Shown: positions 36,840 through 46,639, counted from the first letter of the stretch. The stretch: DNA of 64,000 nt from Massilia solisilvae (GCF_024753215.1 NZ_JANUGV010000001.1:1736001-1800000); one strand, 5' to 3'. Numbers and translations: made by a program. The notes: generated by a model from the sequence alone, not told the origin.

Positions 36840-37937
36840 ATGACACGTAAATTCAAGATTGCCGCGATCGCCGGCGACGGCATCGGCAAGGAAGTCCTGC
36901 CGGAAGGCCTCAAGGTGCTGGAAGTGGCCGCGCGCCGCTTTGGCCTGGATCTCGAGTTCACCCATTTCGAATGGGCGAGCTGCGACTACTACCTGAAGAC
37001 CGGCACCATGATGCCGGACAACTGGAAGGAGCAGCTGTCCGGCATGGACGCGATCTATTTCGGCGCGGTCGGCTGGCCGGCCACGGTGCCGGACCACATT
37101 TCGCTGTGGGGTTCGCTGCTCAAGTTCCGCCGCGAATTCGACCAGTACATCAACCTGCGCCCGGTGCGCCTGTTCGACGGAGTACCCTGCCCGCTGGCCA
37201 ACCGCAAGCCGGGCGACATCGACTTCTACGTGGTGCGCGAGAACACCGAAGGCGAATACACCAACCTGGGCGGCATCATGTTCCCGGGTACCGAGCGCGA
37301 GATGGTGATCCAGGAGTCGGTCTTCACGCGCACCGGTACCGACCGCGTGCTCAAGTACGCCTTCGAGCTGGCCAATTCGCGCAAGCGCAAGCACCTGACG
37401 GTGGCCACCAAGTCGAACGGCATCGCGATCAGCATGCCGTGGTGGGACGGCCGTGCCGATGCCATCGGCAAGGACTACCCCGACGTGGCGACCGACAAGC
37501 AGCACATCGACATTTTGACCGCGCGCTTCGTGCTGCAGCCAACGCGCTTTGACGTGGTGGTGGCATCGAACCTGTTCGGCGACATCCTGTCCGACCTGGG
37601 CCCGGCCTGCACCGGCACCATCGGCCTGGCGCCGTCGGGCAACCTGAACCCGGACCGCAACTTCCCATCGCTGTTCGAGCCGGTCCATGGCTCGGCGCCG
37701 GACATTGCTGGCAAGGGCATCGCCAACCCGATCGCGCAGATCTGGTCGGGCGCGATGATGCTGTCCTTCCTCGCCGATACGCCGGGCGTGGACGGCCAGC
37801 GTTACCGCGAAGCGCATGACGCCATCCTCGCGGCGATCGAGCAATCGCTCAAGGACGGACCGCGCACCGCGGACCTGGGCGGCAACGCCAACACCGTGCA
37901 AGTCGGTGACGCGATCGCGCAACTGCTGCAAGGCTAA
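36840..37937 (+). CDS. Tartrate dehydrogenase family (isocitrate/isopropylmalate dehydrogenase superfamily)
   Basis: A 365-residue NAD-dependent decarboxylating dehydrogenase: N-terminal IAAIAGDGIGKEVLPEGLKV, substrate-loop Arg and Tyr residues (LRPVRLF; VVRENTEGEY), and metal/NAD segment SDLGPACTGTIGLAPSGN plus EPVHGSAPDIAGKG. The NTEGEY and GWPATVPDH segments match tartrate dehydrogenase/decarboxylase rather than LeuB. It would oxidise tartrate or malate-like acids. Regulation by the divergent LysR is likely. Confidence 0.88.
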   Translation: MTRKFKIAAIAGDGIGKEVLPEGLKVLEVAARRFGLDLEFTHFEWASCDYYLKTGTMMPDNWKEQLSGMDAIYFGAVGWPATVPDHISLWGSLLKFRREFDQYINLRPVRLFDGVPCPLANRKPGDIDFYVVRENTEGEYTNLGGIMFPGTEREMVIQESVFTRTGTDRVLKYAFELANSRKRKHLTVATKSNGIAISMPWWDGRADAIGKDYPDVATDKQHIDILTARFVLQPTRFDVVVASNLFGDILSDLGPACTGTIGLAPSGNLNPDRNFPSLFEPVHGSAPDIAGKGIANPIAQIWSGAMMLSFLADTPGVDGQRYREAHDAILAAIEQSLKDGPRTADLGGNANTVQVGDAIAQLLQG

Positions 37938-38080
37938 GCCAGCGGCCAGCCGTCCCGCAGCGCGGGGCGGCATCAAGGACACCAACGGCCCGGGACACGA
38001 GAAGCGCCGTGCGGTATGTATGTTGCCATGTTGAAAATGCGTTGCTAGGATGCCAGCCTCTTACAACACGAGGAGACGAT

Positions 38081-38470
38081 ATGCCCAGCATCCGCAACAC
38101 CCTGGTATTGCTCGCCGCGCTTTGCGTTGGCGCCGCCGCGCACGCTGCCGACAAGGTCCCCGCGCCAACGGAAGACCTGATGGGCGCCAACGATGCGGCG
38201 TTCACCGCGCAGTTTCGCGACATGTACGCCACCACTTGGGGCGAAGGCGCGATCCCGAAAAAGTACAAGGAACTGTCCGGCGTCTCGATCTCGGTGGTGG
38301 AGCGCTGCGAGACCTGCTTGCGCTTTCATGTGCGCAACGCAAAGAACGCCGGCGCCTCGGGCAAGGAAGTGATCGAGGCGCTGCGCATCGGTCTGCTCAC
38401 CGGCGGCTCCATCACGCTGCCGACGGTGCGGGCGGGCTATGACGAGCTCAAGGCGCTCGGCGCCATCTGA
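38081..38470 (+). CDS. Exported carboxymuconolactone decarboxylase/AhpD-like protein
   Basis: A 129-residue protein with a signal peptide (TLVLLAALCVGAAAHA) followed by a small CMD/AhpD fold with ERCETCLRFHVRNAKNAG, the E..CxxC..H redox motif of AhpD-type proteins. Most relatives are cytosolic, so export is notable. AGGAGA precedes ATG 38081; the longer frame lacks a ribosome site. A thiol peroxidase or disulfide role is inferred from the motif. Confidence 0.8.
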   Translation: MPSIRNTLVLLAALCVGAAAHAADKVPAPTEDLMGANDAAFTAQFRDMYATTWGEGAIPKKYKELSGVSISVVERCETCLRFHVRNAKNAGASGKEVIEALRIGLLTGGSITLPTVRAGYDELKALGAI

Positions 38471-38503
38471 GCCGTCCACCACATGGCGGTTGCGCAGCTG
38501 CCA

Positions 38504-38533
38504 CTGACATTAAGTGGTTGATTTCGCTATAAT
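38504..38533 (+). promoter_or_regulatory. Sigma-70 promoter of rlhA
   Basis: CTGACA (38504-38509) and a perfect TATAAT (38528-38533) lie 18 bp apart, 27 bp before the rlhA ATG. This is one of the best vegetative promoter matches in the window. Confidence 0.65.
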
Positions 38534-38559
38534 TCCGCGCTTCTCCCGAGGAACCCGCC

Positions 38560-40527
38560 ATGTCACTGCTCGACCACCAGCTAGAACTCCTGTCGCCCGC
38601 CAAAACCGCTGAGATCGGCCGCGAGGCGATCCTGCACGGCGCCGACGCGGTGTACATCGGCGGGCCGGCGTTCGGCGCGCGCCACAATGCAAGCAATACG
38701 CTGGAGGATATCGCCAGCCTGGTCGAGTTCGCGCACCGCTACCGCGCCCGCATCTTCGTCACCCTGAACACGATCCTGCACGACGCCGAGCTCGAAGCGG
38801 CGCGCAAGCAGATCTGGCAGCTGTACGAGGCTGGCGTGGACGCGCTGATCGTGCAGGACATGGGCCTGCTGGAGATGGACCTGCCGCCGATCCAGCTGCA
38901 CGCCAGCACCCAGTGCGACATCCGTACCGTGGACAAGGCGCGCTTTTTGGGCCAGGTCGGCTTTTCGCAGCTGGTGCTGGCGCGCGAACTGTCGCTGGAA
39001 CAGATCCGCAAGGTGCGCGAGGCGGTGGACACGCCGCTCGAATACTTCATCCACGGCGCGCTGTGCGTGGCGTTCTCGGGCCAGTGCTACATTTCGCACG
39101 CCGACACCGGGCGCAGCGCCAACCGCGGCGACTGCTCCCAAGCCTGCCGCCTGCCCTACACCCTCACCGACGCTCAGGGCCGCGTGGTGGCTTACGAAAA
39201 GCATCTGCTGTCGATGAAGGACAATGACCAGAGCCGCAACCTGGAAGCCCTGGTCGATGCGGGCATCCGCTCGTTCAAGATCGAGGGGCGCTACAAGGAC
39301 ATGGGCTATGTGAAGAACATCACGGCCCACTACCGGCTGCTGCTGGACGAGATCCTGGAGCGCCGTCCCGAATTTGCGCGCGCATCGAGTGGCCGCACGC
39401 GTGTGCTGTTCACACCGGATGTGGACAAGAACTTCCACCGCGGGCATACCGACTACTTCGCCAACGGCCGCCAGGACGATATCGGCGCTTTCGATTCGCC
39501 CAAGTACGTAGGCGTGCTGCTGGGGACGGTGAGCCGCACCGGCGCCGATCATTTCGAGCTCGTCACCAACGCGCCGATGGCCAATGGCGATGGCCTGAAC
39601 TACATGCACAAGCGCGCCACCGTCGGCATCCAGGCCAACAGCGTGGAGCTGCTCGGCGACAGCGAGGAAGGCCAGCGCTGGCGCGTGTACCCGAACGAGC
39701 CGATGGCGACGCTCGCGGGCCTGAAGGGCGGGACCGAGGTGCACCGCAACCGCGACCACCAGTGGGAAGGCGCGCTGCAGAAGAAGTCGTCCGAGCGGCG
39801 CGTGGCGCTGGACCTGGTCTTGTCCGAGCACGCGGGCGGCCTGTCCCTTGCGCTCGTTGACGAGGACGGCATCGAGACGGTGACGCATGCCGCCATCGAG
39901 CTGCAGCCGGCGCGCGAGGCCGTCCAGGCCGAGTCCGCGCTGCGCGCGAGCCTGGGCAAGCTGGGCAACACGATGTTCGAGGCTCGGCAGGTCGAGCTGG
40001 CGCTGTCGCAGCCATGGTTTGTGCCGGCGGGCGTGATCAACGCGCTGCGCCGCGACGCGATCGCGGCCCACGAGGCGGCGCGGCTGGCCGCCTGGGAGCG
40101 CCCGCAGCGCAAGGCGCCGGCCGAGCCGCGCGCGGTGTACCCGGAGACCCAGCTGAGCTACCTGGCCAACGTGTACAACGAGAAGGCGCGCGCGTTCTAC
40201 CACAAGCACGGGGTGCAGCTGATCGACGCCGCCTATGAGGCGCACGAGGAGCCGGGCGAGGTGTCGCTGATGATCACCAAGCACTGCCTGCGCTTCGCGT
40301 TCAACCTGTGTCCCAAGCAGGCTAAGGGTGTGCAGGGCGTGCAGGGACAGGTGCGCGCCGAGCCGATGACGCTGGTGAACGGCGGCGAACGCTACACGCT
40401 GCGCTTCGATTGCAAGCCTTGCGAAATGCACGTGGTCGGCGCGATGAAGCCTGGCATCCTCAATTCCCCTCCCCCGTCCGCGATACCGTACAGCCCGCTG
40501 GTGTTCCATCGCCAGCGTCCACGCTGA
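38560..40527 (+). CDS. rlhA: 23S rRNA cytidine hydroxylase, U32 peptidase family
   Basis: A 655-residue U32-family protein that follows E. coli RlhA (YdcP) along its full length, including ELLSPAKTAEIGREAILHGA, YIGGPAFGARHNASNTLEDI and QLIDAAYEAHEEPGEV. RlhA is needed for 5-hydroxycytidine at position 2501 of 23S rRNA. The Cys set GQCYISH, RGDCSQACRLPY and FDCKPCEMH probably holds an iron-sulfur cluster. The C-terminal part is the DUF3656-like domain. It is monocistronic, with its own promoter. Confidence 0.93.
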   Translation: MSLLDHQLELLSPAKTAEIGREAILHGADAVYIGGPAFGARHNASNTLEDIASLVEFAHRYRARIFVTLNTILHDAELEAARKQIWQLYEAGVDALIVQDMGLLEMDLPPIQLHASTQCDIRTVDKARFLGQVGFSQLVLARELSLEQIRKVREAVDTPLEYFIHGALCVAFSGQCYISHADTGRSANRGDCSQACRLPYTLTDAQGRVVAYEKHLLSMKDNDQSRNLEALVDAGIRSFKIEGRYKDMGYVKNITAHYRLLLDEILERRPEFARASSGRTRVLFTPDVDKNFHRGHTDYFANGRQDDIGAFDSPKYVGVLLGTVSRTGADHFELVTNAPMANGDGLNYMHKRATVGIQANSVELLGDSEEGQRWRVYPNEPMATLAGLKGGTEVHRNRDHQWEGALQKKSSERRVALDLVLSEHAGGLSLALVDEDGIETVTHAAIELQPAREAVQAESALRASLGKLGNTMFEARQVELALSQPWFVPAGVINALRRDAIAAHEAARLAAWERPQRKAPAEPRAVYPETQLSYLANVYNEKARAFYHKHGVQLIDAAYEAHEEPGEVSLMITKHCLRFAFNLCPKQAKGVQGVQGQVRAEPMTLVNGGERYTLRFDCKPCEMHVVGAMKPGILNSPPPSAIPYSPLVFHRQRPR

Positions 40528-40541
40528 CGGCCTGGTCGTCG

Positions 40542-40576
40542 TGAACGCGTGGGCGGGAGACCCGCCTACGCGTTCA
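40542..40576. repeat. Degenerate half unit of the palindromic element
   Basis: GAACGCGTGGGCGGG, a short loop and CCCGCCTACGCGTTC form one hairpin just after rlhA. The right arm has lost the CCACCCTAC end. It may also act as a terminator for rlhA. Confidence 0.65.
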
Positions 40577-40632
40577 GCTACAGCGCGCGTCCGCCCGCCG
40601 CTCCCTCTCTGCGGCCGAGCGAGGGCGCGACT

Positions 40633-40646
40633 TTGAGCGCAATCAA
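40633..40646 (+). promoter_or_regulatory. FNR/Anr-like box upstream of a universal stress protein gene
   Basis: TTGAGCGCAATCAA matches the TTGAT-N4-ATCAA consensus at 9 of 10 fixed positions. Its centre lies about 114 bp before the ATG at 40754. Confidence 0.5.
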
Positions 40647-40753
40647 GCCCCCCTCGGCGGGTGGCGCGAGACTGTTCGTCGATGCCGCCGCCCGCCCGTC
40701 GCCGCGCGGTGGCGGCGGGCCGCCTGTGCGGCATGGATAATCGAGGAGCCATC

Positions 40754-41191
40754 ATGTTCAAGCAAATCCTGTTACCCACGGACGGTTCCGACCTGTCCGA
40801 GCGCGCCGTGCTGGCTGGGATCAGCTTCGCCAAGGAGATCGGGGCGCAGGTGGTCGGCCTGACCGTGCGGCCAGAGTTCCACACGTTCACGTACAAGACC
40901 GAGATGCTCGAGGACACCGAACCCGAGTTCGAGGCCGCCACCGGCAAGCAGGCCGACAAGTACCTGTCCTTTGTCACCGATGCCGCGCGTACGGCCGGCG
41001 TGCCGTGCACCGTGGTGCAGGTGGTCTCGGACGATCCGTACGAAGCGATCCTGCAGACAGCCAAGGAACGCAAGTGCGACCTGATCATCATGGCCTCGCA
41101 CGGCCGGCGCGGCCTCAAGGGCGTGCTGCTGGGCAGCGAGACGCAGAAGGTGCTGGTGCACAGCGACATCCCGGTGCTGGTCTATCGCTAG
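40754..41191 (+). CDS. Universal stress protein, single domain
   Basis: A 145-residue UspA-fold protein: MFKQILLPTDGSDLSERAV at the start, and the ATP-binding signature ASHGRRGLKGVLLGSETQKV (G-2x-G-9x-G-S/T type) near the end. GAGGAG precedes ATG 40754. It is first of three Usp genes in this stress island. Its closest relative in the window is the Usp at 47563, with the same length and the same QTQKVL ending, which suggests duplication. Confidence 0.9.
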   Translation: MFKQILLPTDGSDLSERAVLAGISFAKEIGAQVVGLTVRPEFHTFTYKTEMLEDTEPEFEAATGKQADKYLSFVTDAARTAGVPCTVVQVVSDDPYEAILQTAKERKCDLIIMASHGRRGLKGVLLGSETQKVLVHSDIPVLVYR

Positions 41192-41276
41192 TGCCGGGCG
41201 CAACCGGTTCGCGCCCGCCGGCCATCTGCTAAACTGGCATCCAACTCAGGCATTGGAGGCGTGGCGCGACGGCCAG

Positions 41277-43844
41277 ATGGAAAGCACAGAATACGAAGAA
41301 GGGCTGAGCCCGGACGAAGCTGGCCAGCGCCTGGCCACGGAAGGACCAAACGCATTGCCGGCAAGCGCGCGGGGCGGCGCCTGGGCGCTGGTGCGCGAGG
41401 CTGTTACGCAGCCGATGTTCCTGTTGCTCACGGGCGGCGCCCTGCTCTACCTGCTGCTTGGCGACGCGCGCGAAGGCGCGCTGCTGGCGACCATGGTGCT
41501 GCTGACCGTCGCCATCGACCTGTACCAGGAAGGCAAGTCCGAACGTGCGCTGGAAGCGCTGCGCGAGCTGTCGAGCCCCAAGGCCACCGTGCTGCGCAAT
41601 GGCCAATGGGAACTCATCGACAGCCGCGAGGTCGTGCGCGGCGACCTGTGCCTGCTGCGCGAGGGCGACCGCGTGCCGGCGGACGGTGTGCTGGTGCGCG
41701 CCGAAGGCATGGCCGTGGACGAATCGCTGCTCACGGGTGAGTCGGAAACCGTGGCCAAGTCCACGCAACCCTGCACGGCGGTGCAGGCGCTGCTGCAAGG
41801 CGCGGTCGGTCCCGCCGGTGGCCAGGATACGCCGTACGCCTTTTCGGGCACCACGGTCGTGCAAGGCCACGGCCTGCTGCGCGTAACGGCGATCGGTCCG
41901 GCAAGCCACATCGGGCGCATCGGCGCGGCACTGAGCGATGTCGGGCGCGGCCGCTCGCCGCTGGAGCGCCAGGTCGGGCGCCTGATCACCGTGTTTGCGA
42001 CCGCCGGCGCCGCGGTCAGCGTGTTCCTGGTCGCCTATTACCGCGGAACCGGCGGCAGCTGGCTCGATTCCCTGCTGGCCGGCATCGCGCTGGCGCTGTC
42101 GCTGCTGCCAGAGGAATTTGCCCTGGTGCTGGCCGTGTTCCCTGCGCTCGGTGCGTGGCGCCTGGCCCGCGTGAATGTGCTCACGCGGCGCCTGTCGGCC
42201 ATCGAAACGCTGGGCACCACCTCGGTGCTGTGCGTCGACAAGACCGGCACGCTCACCGAGAACCGGATGAGCGTTGCCGCCCTCTTGGCCGATGGCGAGA
42301 TGCTCCGGGTGAACGAGGCCACCGACGCGCTGCCGGAGCCCTACCATCGCCTGCTCGAATTCGCCCTGCTGGCCAGCCCCGCCGACTCGGCCGAGCCGAT
42401 GGACAAGGCGGTGCAGCGGCTCGGCCAGCGCGCGCTGCGCGCCACCGAACACCTGCACCCGGAATGGACCCAGGCGGCGGAATTCGGCATGACGGCCGGC
42501 ATGCGCGCGGTGTCGCACGCCTGGGTCGGCGACCCGGAGGGCAGCGCGGCGGTCGGAGCCAAGGGTGCGCCGGAAGCCATCATCGACCTGTGCCACCTGC
42601 CCGCCGACGAACGCGACCGCGTGCTGGCGCAAGTGGATGCGCTCGCGGCCGAGGGGCTGCGGGTGCTGGCGGTGGCGACCGCGGCCTACGATGGCCCGCC
42701 GTGGCCGAGCGAGGCGCACGCCTTCGACTTTTCGTTGCTGGGGCTGGTCGGGTTTGCCGACCCGCTGCGTCCGGGCATTGCCGCCGCCACCGCCGAGTGC
42801 CAGCGAGCCGGCATCCGCGTGGTGATGATTACCGGCGACTATCCGGCCACGGCGCGCCACATCGCCCGTGACGCCGGCCTTGGCGACAGCGAACCGGTCA
42901 CCGGGGACGAACTCGCCGCGCTGGCCCCCGCCGCCCTGGCCGAACGTTTGCGCACAACCAACGTGTGCGCCCGCGTCGCGCCCGAGCAGAAGCTGGCCAT
43001 CGTGCAGTCCTTGCGTGCCAGCGGCGAGGTGGTGACCATGACCGGTGACGGCGTGAACGACGCGCCGGCCCTGCGCGCGGCGCATGTCGGCGTGGCGATG
43101 GGCCAGCGCGGCACCGACGTGGCGCGCCAGGCGGCCTCGCTGGTCCTGCTGGACGACCAGTTCTCGTCCATCGTGGCGGGCGTGCGCCTGGGCCGCCATA
43201 TCTTCGCGAACATGCGCAAGGCGATGATCTACATCGTCTCGGTCCACGTGCCTACCGCCGGCATGGCGCTGCTGCCCGTGCTGCTGGGCTGGCCGATCTT
43301 CCTGTACCCGGTGCACATCGTCTTCCTGGAGCTGCTGATTGCGCCCACCTGCGCGCTCGCGTTCGAAAACGAGCCGCCGGAACGCGACCTGATGCGCGAA
43401 AAGCCGCGCCGGCCCGACGCGCCCCTGCTCGGGCCGGGCGCGCTGGCCTACGGCTTTGCCCAGGGCGTGGTGGTGCTGCTCACGGTGCTGCTTGCCTACG
43501 GCTGGGCGGTGCGGCACCTGGAGCCGTCGCAGGCGCGCGCATTCGGCTTTTGCGCGCTGGTGCTGGCCGATGTGGGGCTGATCTTTTCCAACCGTTCGCG
43601 CAGCCGTACCAGCATCGGCGCCATGTTCACGCCCAACCCGATCGCCTGGGCGGTGTGCGTGGCCGCCTGCGCGATCCTGGCGCTGGCGGTGCTGGTGCCC
43701 TTCCTTGCCGAACTGTTCTACTTCGGCCCGGTGCCGCTGGCGGCGCTGGGCACGGCCTGCGCGATCGGCGCCAGCAGCGTGCTCTGGTTCGATTTGCTCA
43801 AGCTGGCACGGCGGGGCGCGCGACGCCTGGGCCTTGCAGGTTGA
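41277..43844 (+). CDS. Cation-translocating P-type ATPase (P2-like)
   Basis: An 855-residue P-type ATPase with the cation-ATPase N-terminal domain (GLSPDEAGQRLATEGPNALP), LTGESETVAK, the phosphorylation site [36 protein letters not shown] and six C-terminal helices. Helix 4 reads LLPEEFALVLAVF, where Ca2+-ATPases have PEGL, so the ion is uncertain. The start is unclear: ATG 41277 has little ribosome site, and a TTG at 41253 is the alternative. The 3' end overlaps the next gene by 47 bp, tail to tail. Confidence 0.87.
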   Translation: MESTEYEEGLSPDEAGQRLATEGPNALPASARGGAWALVREAVTQPMFLLLTGGALLYLLLGDAREGALLATMVLLTVAIDLYQEGKSERALEALRELSSPKATVLRNGQWELIDSREVVRGDLCLLREGDRVPADGVLVRAEGMAVDESLLTGESETVAKSTQPCTAVQALLQGAVGPAGGQDTPYAFSGTTVVQGHGLLRVTAIGPASHIGRIGAALSDVGRGRSPLERQVGRLITVFATAGAAVSVFLVAYYRGTGGSWLDSLLAGIALALSLLPEEFALVLAVFPALGAWRLARVNVLTRRLSAIETLGTTSVLCVDKTGTLTENRMSVAALLADGEMLRVNEATDALPEPYHRLLEFALLASPADSAEPMDKAVQRLGQRALRATEHLHPEWTQAAEFGMTAGMRAVSHAWVGDPEGSAAVGAKGAPEAIIDLCHLPADERDRVLAQVDALAAEGLRVLAVATAAYDGPPWPSEAHAFDFSLLGLVGFADPLRPGIAAATAECQRAGIRVVMITGDYPATARHIARDAGLGDSEPVTGDELAALAPAALAERLRTTNVCARVAPEQKLAIVQSLRASGEVVTMTGDGVNDAPALRAAHVGVAMGQRGTDVARQAASLVLLDDQFSSIVAGVRLGRHIFANMRKAMIYIVSVHVPTAGMALLPVLLGWPIFLYPVHIVFLELLIAPTCALAFENEPPERDLMREKPRRPDAPLLGPGALAYGFAQGVVVLLTVLLAYGWAVRHLEPSQARAFGFCALVLADVGLIFSNRSRSRTSIGAMFTPNPIAWAVCVAACAILALAVLVPFLAELFYFGPVPLAALGTACAIGASSVLWFDLLKLARRGARRLGLAG

Positions 43845-46509
43845 GGCACATGCTGACGATTTCCTCGCCGGGCAGCTGGGTCTTGTGGAAACCCAGCCGC
43901 GCCGCGAGGCGCAGGATCGCCACGTTCTCGGCCAGCGCCTCGCCAACCAGTTCGCGGATCCCCTTGTCGCGACAGTAGTCGACCAGCACCTGCATCAGGA
44001 GCGTGCCCAGCCCCTGCCCTTTCAGGTCCGAGCGTATCGTCACCGCAAACTCCGCCTTCACGTTGTCGGGGTCGGCCACGGCGCGCGACACGCCCAGCGT
44101 TTCCGGTTCGCCGTCCGGGCCCACGCGGGTGGCGATGAACGCCATCTCGCGGTCGTAATCGATCTGGGTGAAGCGCGCCAGCTGCGCGGGCGACAACTCG
44201 CGCAGGCGCACGAACATGCGCAGGCGCACGTCCTCGGGCGTGAGGCGGTTGAAGAACGCGACGTGGGCCGGTGCGTCTTCCGGCCGCACGGGGCGGATCG
44301 TCAGCGGCTGTCCCTGCCAGGTTACGGTCCGTTCCAGCTCCTGCGGATAGGGCCGGATCGCCAGCCGGCTGTACGGGTCGACGTCCGGCGCCGGGGCCAC
44401 CCGCACGCGCGCATCGAGCGCAATGACGCCATTGTGATCCACCAGCAGCGGATTGATGTCCAGCTCCAGCACCTCGGGTATGTCGGTCACCAGGTGCGAC
44501 AGGCGAATCAGCACGGCGCACACGGCTTCGGTGTCCACCGCCGGGCGGTTGCGGTAGCCGCCCAGCAGGCGCGACACCCGGGTGCGGCGCAGCAGGTCGT
44601 GCGCCAGCACCATGTCCAGCGGCGGCAAGGCGAGCGCGCGGTCGGCCGTGATGTCCACCGTAATGCCGCCCTGGCCGAACACGATCACCGGCCCGAACAC
44701 GGGATCGGTCGCGGTGCCCGCCAGCAGCTCGAGGGCGTCGGGCCGCCGTGCCATCGCCTGCACGGTGTAGCCCAGCAGGCGTGCACCGGGCTTGAAATGC
44801 GCCAGGCGATCGGCCATTGCCTGCGCGGCCGCCTGCACCGCGGCGGCGTCCGGCAGGTCGAGCTCCACGCCGCCGACGTCGGTCTTGTGGGTCACGTCGG
44901 GCGACAGAATCTTGAGCGCTACCGGAAAGCCGATCGCATGCGCTGCCTCGACGGCGCCGGCGACGGTTTCCACGCTGCGCGTGTCGACCACCGGGATGCC
45001 GTAGGCCGCCAGCAGCGCTTTTGACTCCGGCTCGGTCAGCATCTGGCGCCCCGACGCGAGCGCGGCGCGCACCAGGGCGCGGGCGACACCGGGCTCGGGC
45101 TGCTGGCCGGCGGGCGCTGCCGGCGGCACTTGCATCAGCAATTGCTGGTTGTGCCGGTAACGCACGATCTGCAGGAAGGCATGGATGGCGTCCTCCGGCG
45201 TATCGTAGGCAGGCAGCCTGGCGCTCGCCCATATCCGCCGCGCGTCCGCCAGCGCGTCCCCGCCCAGCCAGCAGCCGAACACGTTCCTGGACGTGTTCCT
45301 GGTCAGCGGCACGACGGCGCGCGCGATCTCTGCGCTGGACACAATCGCGGTGGGACAATGGATCAGCAGCACGGCATCGACCTCGGGCGCTTCGAGCAGT
45401 ACCTGCAGCGCGTCGCGGTAGCGCTCGGGCGGGGCGTCGCCGATGATGTCGATCGGGTTTGCGCGCGGCCACGATGGCGGCAGCAGCGCATCCAGCCGCG
45501 CGAGCGTGTCGGTGGACAAGGTGGCGAGCGTGCCGCCGCCGCATACCAGCTCGTCCGTCGCCATCACGCCCGGGCCGCCGCCGTTGGTCAGGATCGCCAG
45601 CCGCTCGCCGTGGCCGCGGCGCGCATGGGCCAGCGTTTCGGTGGCGTCAAACAATTCCTCGGTGCTCATCACGCGCAGCATGCCGGCGCGGCGGAAGGCG
45701 GCCTCGTACACGGCGTCGCTGCCCGCCAGCGCGCCGCTGTGCGAGGCTGCGGCGCGCGCCCCTTCGGCCACCCGGCCGGCCTTGAGCACGACGGTGGGCT
45801 TGCTGCGCCCGGCCGCGCGCGCGGCCGACATGAACTTGCGCGCGTGGCGCACGTCCTCGATGTACAGCAGGATCGACTGGGTGAGCGGGTCGCCGGCGAG
45901 GTAATCGAGCACGTCGCCAAAATCGACGTCCGCCCCCTCGCCCAGCGAAATGAAGCGCGAAAAGCCGATGCCGCGCGACTTGGCCCAGTCGAGCACGCCG
46001 GTCACGAGCGCGCCCGATTGCGAGACGAAGGCCGTGCGGCCGGACAAGGCGTTGGTATGGGCAAAGCTCGCGTTCAGCCCGATCGCCGGCACGATCAGGC
46101 CGATGCAGTTGGGGCCGAGGATGCGCAGCAGCCTGGGCCGCGCCGCGGCGAGCGCCGCCTGCAGCCAGGTGACGCCAGGCGTTCCCGACGCGGCGCCAAG
46201 CCCGGCCGAGATGATGATGGCTGCCCGCGTGCCGCGCGCGGCCAGCGCCGCAATAATGCCGGGCACCGTGGGCGCGGGGGTGCAGATGACGGCCAGTTCG
46301 GGCGCGGCCGGCAGCGCCGCCACGTCGGGATAGGCCTGGCGGCCGGCGACGGTGCGGTGCCTGGGGTTGACCGCGTACACCGGCCCGCGGAACGAACCGG
46401 CCAGCAGGTTACGAAACACGGTGGCGCCGACGCTGTGCGGCCGATCGGAAGCGCCGATGACGGCCACCGAGTGCGGGTCGAACAGGTACTGCAGGTTGCG
46501 TACACTCAT
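43798..46509 (-). CDS. Acyl-CoA synthetase (NDP-forming)/GNAT acetyltransferase fusion, Pat-like
   Basis: A 903-residue protein. Domains in order are a CoA-binding Rossmann domain (LFDPHSVAVIGASDRPHSVG), two succinyl-CoA-ligase-like domains (LGPNCIGL; FVSQSGAL), an ATP-grasp domain (FPVALKILSPDVTHKTDVGG) and a C-terminal GNAT domain (about 740-890, SDLKGQGLGTLLMQVLVDY). It matches E. coli PatZ/YfiQ, the protein lysine acetyltransferase that silences acetyl-CoA synthetase. It is divergent from the tandem Usp gene at 46640. Confidence 0.9.
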   Translation of the reverse strand: MSVRNLQYLFDPHSVAVIGASDRPHSVGATVFRNLLAGSFRGPVYAVNPRHRTVAGRQAYPDVAALPAAPELAVICTPAPTVPGIIAALAARGTRAAIIISAGLGAASGTPGVTWLQAALAAARPRLLRILGPNCIGLIVPAIGLNASFAHTNALSGRTAFVSQSGALVTGVLDWAKSRGIGFSRFISLGEGADVDFGDVLDYLAGDPLTQSILLYIEDVRHARKFMSAARAAGRSKPTVVLKAGRVAEGARAAASHSGALAGSDAVYEAAFRRAGMLRVMSTEELFDATETLAHARRGHGERLAILTNGGGPGVMATDELVCGGGTLATLSTDTLARLDALLPPSWPRANPIDIIGDAPPERYRDALQVLLEAPEVDAVLLIHCPTAIVSSAEIARAVVPLTRNTSRNVFGCWLGGDALADARRIWASARLPAYDTPEDAIHAFLQIVRYRHNQQLLMQVPPAAPAGQQPEPGVARALVRAALASGRQMLTEPESKALLAAYGIPVVDTRSVETVAGAVEAAHAIGFPVALKILSPDVTHKTDVGGVELDLPDAAAVQAAAQAMADRLAHFKPGARLLGYTVQAMARRPDALELLAGTATDPVFGPVIVFGQGGITVDITADRALALPPLDMVLAHDLLRRTRVSRLLGGYRNRPAVDTEAVCAVLIRLSHLVTDIPEVLELDINPLLVDHNGVIALDARVRVAPAPDVDPYSRLAIRPYPQELERTVTWQGQPLTIRPVRPEDAPAHVAFFNRLTPEDVRLRMFVRLRELSPAQLARFTQIDYDREMAFIATRVGPDGEPETLGVSRAVADPDNVKAEFAVTIRSDLKGQGLGTLLMQVLVDYCRDKGIRELVGEALAENVAILRLAARLGFHKTQLPGEEIVSMCLNLQGPGVARPAVPA

Positions 46510-46565
46510 GCATTCTCCTCCGTCCGGCCGAAGCTGACAGCGTAAGGGCGCAGGCCGGCGCGCCA

Positions 46566-46579
46566 ATGAGCTACATCAA
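46566..46579. promoter_or_regulatory. Weaker FNR/Anr-like box between divergent stress genes
   Basis: ATGAGCTACATCAA matches 8 of 10 fixed positions of TTGAT-N4-ATCAA. It is central in the 130-bp gap between the Pat-like and tandem Usp genes. Confidence 0.35.
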
Positions 46580-46639
46580 ACGGCGCATCGCGCCCGGAGC
46601 GATCATCTTACCCGCTCAGTGAATGCGGAAGGAAGCCTC

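Noticed and set aside
41229-43946. Leftward 905-residue open frame
   Set aside because: It mirrors the P-type ATPase on the plus strand, whose motifs are complete; the antisense frame has Arg/His/Gln-rich composition only.
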